DNA from: Lactarius indigo
Lineage: Eukaryota; Basidiomycota; Agaricomycetes; Russulales; Russulaceae
NCBI GenBank assembly: GCA_025766275.1
Contig: JAFKAC010000020.1
Coordinates: 806,001 to 870,000 of the forward strand
Direction: 5' to 3'
Length of the DNA stretch: 64,000 nucleotides
Positions 58,695-64,000 of the stretch are shown here, one piece after another. Positions within the stretch are counted from its first letter, which is position 1. The number at the start of each line of letters is the position of its first letter. The position numbers and the translations under genes are program-made. Below the pieces are notes generated by a model. That model was not told where the DNA came from. It was given only the letters and a program-made list of their open reading frames with translations, and searched no databases.

Positions 58695-60786
58695 TTAGAC
58701 AAAGGAGTCGACTCTTTACTTGCACCAATCATGCTCACACCGCGACATGTGAATCCCAGCAAAACCCAGACCACGGCTCCCTCGCCTCTTGCCTTGCCCT
58801 CACATAGCTGTCTTCAGATATTATTCCATAGATAACCGTTGTAATATTACAATTATCTAATACCAGGCCCGAGGAGGGGGCAAGGTGTATTATCACTTGT
58901 CCAAGTCAGCTGTACACAAAAGCTATTTAGCAGTAATAAGACAGGTCATGCCAACTGGGATATACTAATTATGAGGGAGTGGCTTCATCAAATGGAACAG
59001 AAAACACCAAAAGTCGGCACCACTTTGAAATGCTATTTCATAGTGCACAAAACTATCCTTGTTCAGGCACCACATGAATGTTAAGGTCTCCTACAGTTTC
59101 GGTATGTCAGTTCGGCTGTGTAGTGTAGGGTTGTATACGTACAGCATAATGGAGACGATCCCACTCTGGACGAATCTCCTCACGAAAAGTGATGTAGTCT
59201 TCTTTAGCTTGCTCACCGGCCACAAGAACTTCGAGGACAACTAGGCTGAATGTTAGTATGATTCATTTCTTACACATATCCAACCCATTGTACATACCCC
59301 AGCAAGTGGTTCTACCAGTTGGATTACTGCTGGTTTCTTCTCCTGGGTGTATTGAGGAATATTCCAAAAGTATGAGTGTGATGTACGAAACACGACATTG
59401 GAGGTGGCAAAATGAATTCTGTGTGATTGATTACTAGTGAAGCTAATCCAGAACTGAGAAGGGCAGAAACTGACCAATCCATTCTCAACTTGCTTGTGGA
59501 CAATGTCTGGTTTGGGGTCAATCGCAATCAGCCATGGTAGGTATCTAGGTATCAGGGCCATCTTTATACCGAACAATGGATTGCCACACCCCTTTCATTG
59601 AGGGTGTGACTCATTTGGACAGTAATCGTACTCACACAAACATGGAGTCGGGATACGAAATGGCTTGGCAACGAGTAAGAAGACATAAGCAGGGGTAAGG
59701 ATGAAAGACAGACCATGCTGTACTAGTGTTTATGTATTGAGGACAAATGCGAGCAGTTCAAGTTGATGTTGATGACAAAAGGGAGGCCAGATACACAACA
59801 TCAATGTCAACACCCTCTGAGGGTGGGCAAGGATGGTGTCTGCTGTCAGAGTCATACCATGTAGATATCTGTGCAAAGATACTGGATTCTGTGCCAGACA
59901 GGGTGATGTCAGAATAGAAAATGAATGTCCCAAAGGTGGCACTCAACTTGCACTGTAGGCCTGTAGTTGTGTGAGGCACATTTGTAAGTACTACATACCA
60001 TCACAGCGCAACACAGAAGTTCTGCACTCCATATTCAGTCTCAAGGACTTCCAAGGAAACATTCTGATTGGACAGGTGTATCGTTATTTGTAATTTATGA
60101 TCGAGTTCCAGACCAAGGGGTTGCCATTCATCAGTCTGTGAAATTTTTGAATGCCGTATCTAGATCTCCACTTCACTGGACAAGGACAAGAGCTATCGGT
60201 GCAGGCTCAGTAAATGTTCTCAAATTTCGGCTGCACCATGTTGACAGATGTTCTACGCACGGCAGATATCTGACTCCTCGATCCCACTTTCAATATGGAT
60301 GAGAAGCTTCCAATTGCTGGATGCTTGACTGACTATCGAGGATCTGAGCACATTTGGGTGTTGAGCTAGACATCCTCCCTGCATTGTACCTCCATGCCAC
60401 TCTCAGAGTCATGGGCAACAGATGCCCCCTATCAAATGGGCATTGCAGCCATTCTCAACCATGGTGACTTGAATTCCCATCGTCCTTATCGCTCAGTGCT
60501 GTCAACTAGTTCTTGGTTTGGATATGGTCCCCTGTCTTCTGGTCAGGATCAGTCACTCTGAGCACGCCGTGTATTCTTTAGGGTGGTGTGGTGCTGTCGC
60601 AACTGGGTGAACAATTTTTGGACCTTCCTGGCCCTGACCCACACTAACTCTAACCCTTGACTTCATCTATGCCGTGCAGCCACAGCCCGTTCCCCGGCCA
60701 CCGCCCTCTGAACCACAGTCCCACCTGCAACTGCCCCTTTTTCGATGTCTAGCAGCACCTGATGTGCAATGCATATGTTTCGACCA
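58695..60786 (-). other. Unidentified minus-strand coding remnant
   Basis: Minus-strand fragments look like exons of one gene: about 60180-60000 (LGLELDHKLQITIHLS), 59980-59760 (LQCKLSATFGTFIFYSDITL), 59576-59253 (GIKMALIPRYLPWLIAIDPKP) and about 59245-59050 (EEIRPEWDRLHYAVRIQPYTT). Composition and GT-AG-like gaps suggest real coding sequence, but I recognise no family. It lies upstream of and on the same strand as the WD40 remnant and could be part of the same locus. 60200-60786 shows nothing clear. Confidence 0.35.
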
Positions 60787-61341
60787 TGTTACAATTTCTT
60801 CCAGACTTGTTCTTTCTCTGACACTGCTATTCCTCTCCCAATACTTTACGAGCCCTGTACAATTACGCGGACTTTACGATTATCTGGTTCCTATCACACA
60901 CCTTGCTTATCAACAATCTCTTTTGATAAAGCTTGACATGTGCTAGTTTCCGTCTTGTTCTCACCCATGCGTGACCCCGTGTGATCCCCTTTTATTCTCA
61001 CTATGTCTATGCCTTGTTCTCCTTATGTACTTCCTATTGTTTCTTGATCGGGCAATGGCACCATCTGTTTGCATAGACCATACAGCCTTACGTGTATTTA
61101 AACCTAGTTCTATCTAGCTTGTACAGTAGACTAGACTTCCTGTGTAATACTACACTCAAGTGCCTTCGTGCATATCCCTGTCTCGCGACTCCTCAGTTCT
61201 GCTAGGTCTTCACGCCTTAGCCTTCCACTACAGTCCAAGTGACTTATGTCCTTGTGACTCTTGTGCATCATTCTACTGAAGTCAAACCTCTGAGTTTGTA
61301 CTCCCACATTCAGACTGACTTGGTACAGGTCATACCTAACA
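60787..61341 (+). mobile_element. Probable 5' LTR of gypsy element 3
   Basis: 555 bp from TGTTACAATT to ACCTAACA, ending 46 bp before the Gag ATG. TATTTAAA at 61095-61102 fits an LTR promoter. The left edge rests on the TG...CA rule and complementarity of TGTTA/TAACA; the 3' LTR lies outside the window. Confidence 0.6.
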
Positions 61342-61387
61342 CCCCTGTAGTGGCATTACATTAAGTCTAGTCTCCCAGTTGCACACC

Positions 61388-63067
61388 ATGGCTCTCACCA
61401 GCCGAAGTCGAACCCAGTTTGTCCGGGAATACCTGGAACGACACCCACACAATGACCTCTGACCCTCCATCAAAGGAACCGCCCTTTGGAGGAACACCCC
61501 ACACGACAAAGGATATTACGTCTATGATCCCGATAAACTCACATACGAACCAATCGAATACATAAAAGATCAGCATATCTGGGCCTATGTTGCCTACTCA
61601 GACTCAAAGCACTCCTGGTACTTGTACAAACCAGTCCCCACACATCTAGGACTAGGACCAGGAAAAGGCCACATTTAAGCCATCAACGCTGACTCGGACA
61701 TCGAAGAACCCGACTCAGCATCAGAAGACAATCCCACTCTCACCCCCACTGTGCAAAGACCAGTCAATTTTGCATCATATGCCAACATGTCCGCAACCCA
61801 ACTCTCTACCACCCTCACCACTGTCCAACCCTCAGGAAGTTCCCAACCTGCAGGATCCTTGACAGCAAATCCTTCAGGTAGTGGAGGACATTCTCTGAGA
61901 GGAAGTATGCTGGCAAGCGGAGGAGGCCCTGCGGGAAGCGCAGGAGGCCATCATGGAGGTGGTGCATCTGGAGGTGGAGGTGGAGGCGGCATGCCTGGAG
62001 GCAGAGGCAGCATGCCTGGAGGTGGAGGTGGCGTGCCTGGAGGCAGAGGAGGCGTTGGAGGCGCCACTGCTGGAGGAGCCCCACCCCCAAATGGATGACT
62101 TGGCGGGAACCTACCCCCAGAATTTACTGGAGATCGAGAAACCAGTCAAGCATTCCTCAATGCCTTCGCCCTTTACCAAGGAATGAACCCGAACGTTCAA
62201 CAACTTATACTTCCTTACTCCCGAGCAATGACCCTCCTTTCATACATCAGAGGACCGCTAGTGGACGACTGGGTAGAAGAACAAATCCAATGGCTAGTCG
62301 ATCAACTGGCGGGTGGAGTAGCTATGAATGCCAAGAATCTATGGAACACCATAGAAACGTGCTTTATCCAAGCGTACACCGACACCACCCAACAACAAAA
62401 GGCATGACATGCCATCCAAACTCTCCGAATGGAGAAAGAAGACATCGACATGTATATTGCCAAATTCTCCAATCTGGCAAACAAAGCAGGATACAACAAA
62501 GATGAAGCCACAACTCTGGAAATCTTCCAGAAGGGACTACCGAATGCACTTGTGGTTAATGCGATCAAATTCCACCATCCGATAACATGGGATGACTGGA
62601 AGGTGGCAATCACCCTCCAACAAGCCGAATATCTTCTCCTTAAAGACAAACTCACCAAAGGAAAAAGTGACAGAAGAGGAGGGGCTTCCTGAGATCAATG
62701 GCTATCCTCACTAAATAAGAACAGAGACCCAAACGCAATGGACATGAGTCGTACTCAGGCCCATGCTGCCATGATGGACAATGAAAAGAAACAACTCCAA
62801 AAAGAAGGAAGGTGCTTCCATTGCCAAGGACAAGGGCACATTTCGTGTTTCTGCCCTCAGAAACCAGCAACGACGGTTAAAGTTGCAGACACCACCACTA
62901 CCACAGCCCCTACCACAGCCACTATTTCTATGACGGCCTCACAACCCCTAACAAATGAAGAACAAGCGGAGGCACAAGTAGCAGCCCTATTCGCTCAGAG
63001 CCCCGAAGTCCGTGAACTAATGGTGGACAAATTATTCAGGCAGAAAAAGGATTTTCTCAACACTTGA
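61388..63067 (+). pseudogene. Ty3/gypsy Gag, element 3 (opal-interrupted)
   Basis: ATG 61388 opens one frame to 63067. N-terminal part is basic (MALTSRSRTQFVREYLERHP). A Gly-rich insert lies at 61860-62090 (repeated GGGGGMPGGRG-like units). The Gag core (ETSQAFLNAFALYQGM, then LVDDWVEEQIQWL; 62130-62650) is of the retrotransposon Gag type. A CCHC knuckle (CFHCQGQGHISCFC) is near 62815; the expected His is kept and the last Cys follows at four-residue spacing. Internal stops: TGA at 61460, TAA at 61676, TGA at 62096, 62405 and 62690. Most fit CGA to TGA. The frame ends at TGA 63065. Confidence 0.85.
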
Positions 63068-63078
63068 ACCCGGCGGCC

Positions 63079-64000
63079 TGGGCTAGAGCTCTTAACCTTA
63101 GCATGTACACTAGCAGATTCCAATCCATGCGAATTCCAGTTCTTTTTAAATCTGCACATGCGATGGCCGAACGAAATGTCCTAATTGACTCAGGGGCAAC
63201 AGACAATTTCATAAGTACAAATCTCCTGAAATGACTCAAGATTGCTTGGCTTCCAATGGAACGATCCATCAAAATATGGAACGTAGATGGAACTCACAAT
63301 CAGGGAGGAGAAATCACCTCCTTCACAGATCTAACTGTCCGAACTGGAGACAAAACTCAGAACCTCTGGTTCCTTATCACCGACCTAGGAAACGACAAAG
63401 TCATCCTAGGATATCCCTGGTTCACCACCTTCAAACCAAAGTTTCATTGGCGAGATGCCACGATCGACAAAGAATTCCAACCAGTCGTAATCACTAGCAT
63501 TAACTTGTCAGACGAATCCATGCCCATGGAATCTACCATTAAGGCATTGGAGACGTATCAACTTGACAAGTTGGCTTGGGAGCAAGTCAAACAAGAAGGG
63601 GACCCATACATTCGATTACAAAAGACAACTACGGCCTCAGAATTGGCCCAACGAGAAGCGGTAAAGAAGCCCCAAAAGACATTTGAAGAAATGGTCCCCA
63701 AGGAGTATTGGAGACATCAGAAGGTCTTTAGTGAAGAAGCATCACAATGTTTTCCCCCATCAAGGACATGGGACCACACCATTGATCTAGTCCCTGATGC
63801 CCCCAAACCATGGACTGCAAAGTATATCTGTTAACTATTCCGGAAATGGAGAAACTCTTGGAATTCGTCACAGAACACCTGGAGAAGCAATACATCCAAC
63901 CATCAAAGTCACCCTACGCATCCCCATTCTTCTTTATCAAAAAAAGGATGGGAAATTACGCCCCGTACAGGACTATCAACGTCTCAACAATGTTACTGTG
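63079..64000 (+). pseudogene. Ty3/gypsy Pol start, element 3: protease and RT N-terminus (continues past window)
   Basis: In a different frame from Gag: aspartyl protease VLIDSGATDNFIST near 63178-63220, then a TGA at 63232, then IWNVDGTHNQGGEI and NDKVILGYPWFTTFKPKFHW. The connection region has TFEEMVPKEYWRHQKVF (about 63680) and the conserved TWDHTIDLVP near 63770. Reverse transcriptase starts with IPEMEKLLEFVTEHLEK (about 63840) and KSPYASPFFFIKK. Single-base shifts occur near 63832 and in an A-run near 63932. The element continues beyond the right edge. Confidence 0.88.

Noticed and set aside
1..64000. CRISPR arrays, bacterial operons, prophage or tRNA genes
   Set aside because: No regularly spaced short repeats with spacers and no complete tRNA cloverleaf outside the SINE-like heads; introns and retrotransposons mark the DNA as fungal.

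Overview
The window looks like transposon-rich chromosome from a filamentous basidiomycete, probably an agaricomycete. The evidence is 46-62 bp GT-AG introns, a CACTA (Tnp2) transposase, a Plavaka transposase, a DUF6589 gene, a Crinkler-like gene fused to a protein kinase, and many LTR retrotransposons. I see no rRNA, CRISPR array, bacterial operon or intact housekeeping gene. Almost every coding region carries a frameshift, an opal stop or an insertion, so most genes are called as pseudogenes.

Left third (1-19.4 kb), CpG-rich. Three copies of a composite repeat (R1) start at about 1, 8.04 and 16.28 kb. The last two follow a roughly 152-bp minisatellite. Each copy carries an almost invariant core of about 300 nt with hairpin-forming segments. 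Between copies 1 and 2 lies a nearly complete five-exon CACTA transposase gene. Between copies 2 and 3 lie two tandem Crinkler-type genes: an N-terminal ubiquitin-like domain and a REase-like domain, with a eukaryotic-type kinase domain surviving only in the second.

Middle (19.4-42.6 kb), strongly CpG-depleted. This is a nested graveyard. A gypsy gag-protease fragment abuts a hAT transposase (minus strand). Next comes a DUF6589 gene (minus) placed head-to-head with a Plavaka transposase gene (plus). Solo LTRs of one family interrupt the hAT, DUF6589 and Plavaka genes, each with a perfect 5-bp target duplication. A poly(A) retroposon with a 15-bp duplication and a solo gypsy LTR also sit in Plavaka. 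That LTR is itself split by a 5.4-kb Mutator-like element with terminal inverted repeats of 1.3-1.6 kb and a 9-bp duplication. Excising these layers on paper brings the interrupted coding segments back together.

Right third (42.6-64 kb). There is a copia element with both LTRs (plus), a second degraded copia (minus) carrying a solo copia LTR, a tRNA-like SINE, and the 3' half of a chromodomain gypsy element with its LTR. A low-density stretch with a WD40 gene remnant (minus) follows. Last is the 5' half of another gypsy element running off the window end. In-frame stops in several elements are nearly all TGA, as expected from CpG deamination of CGA.
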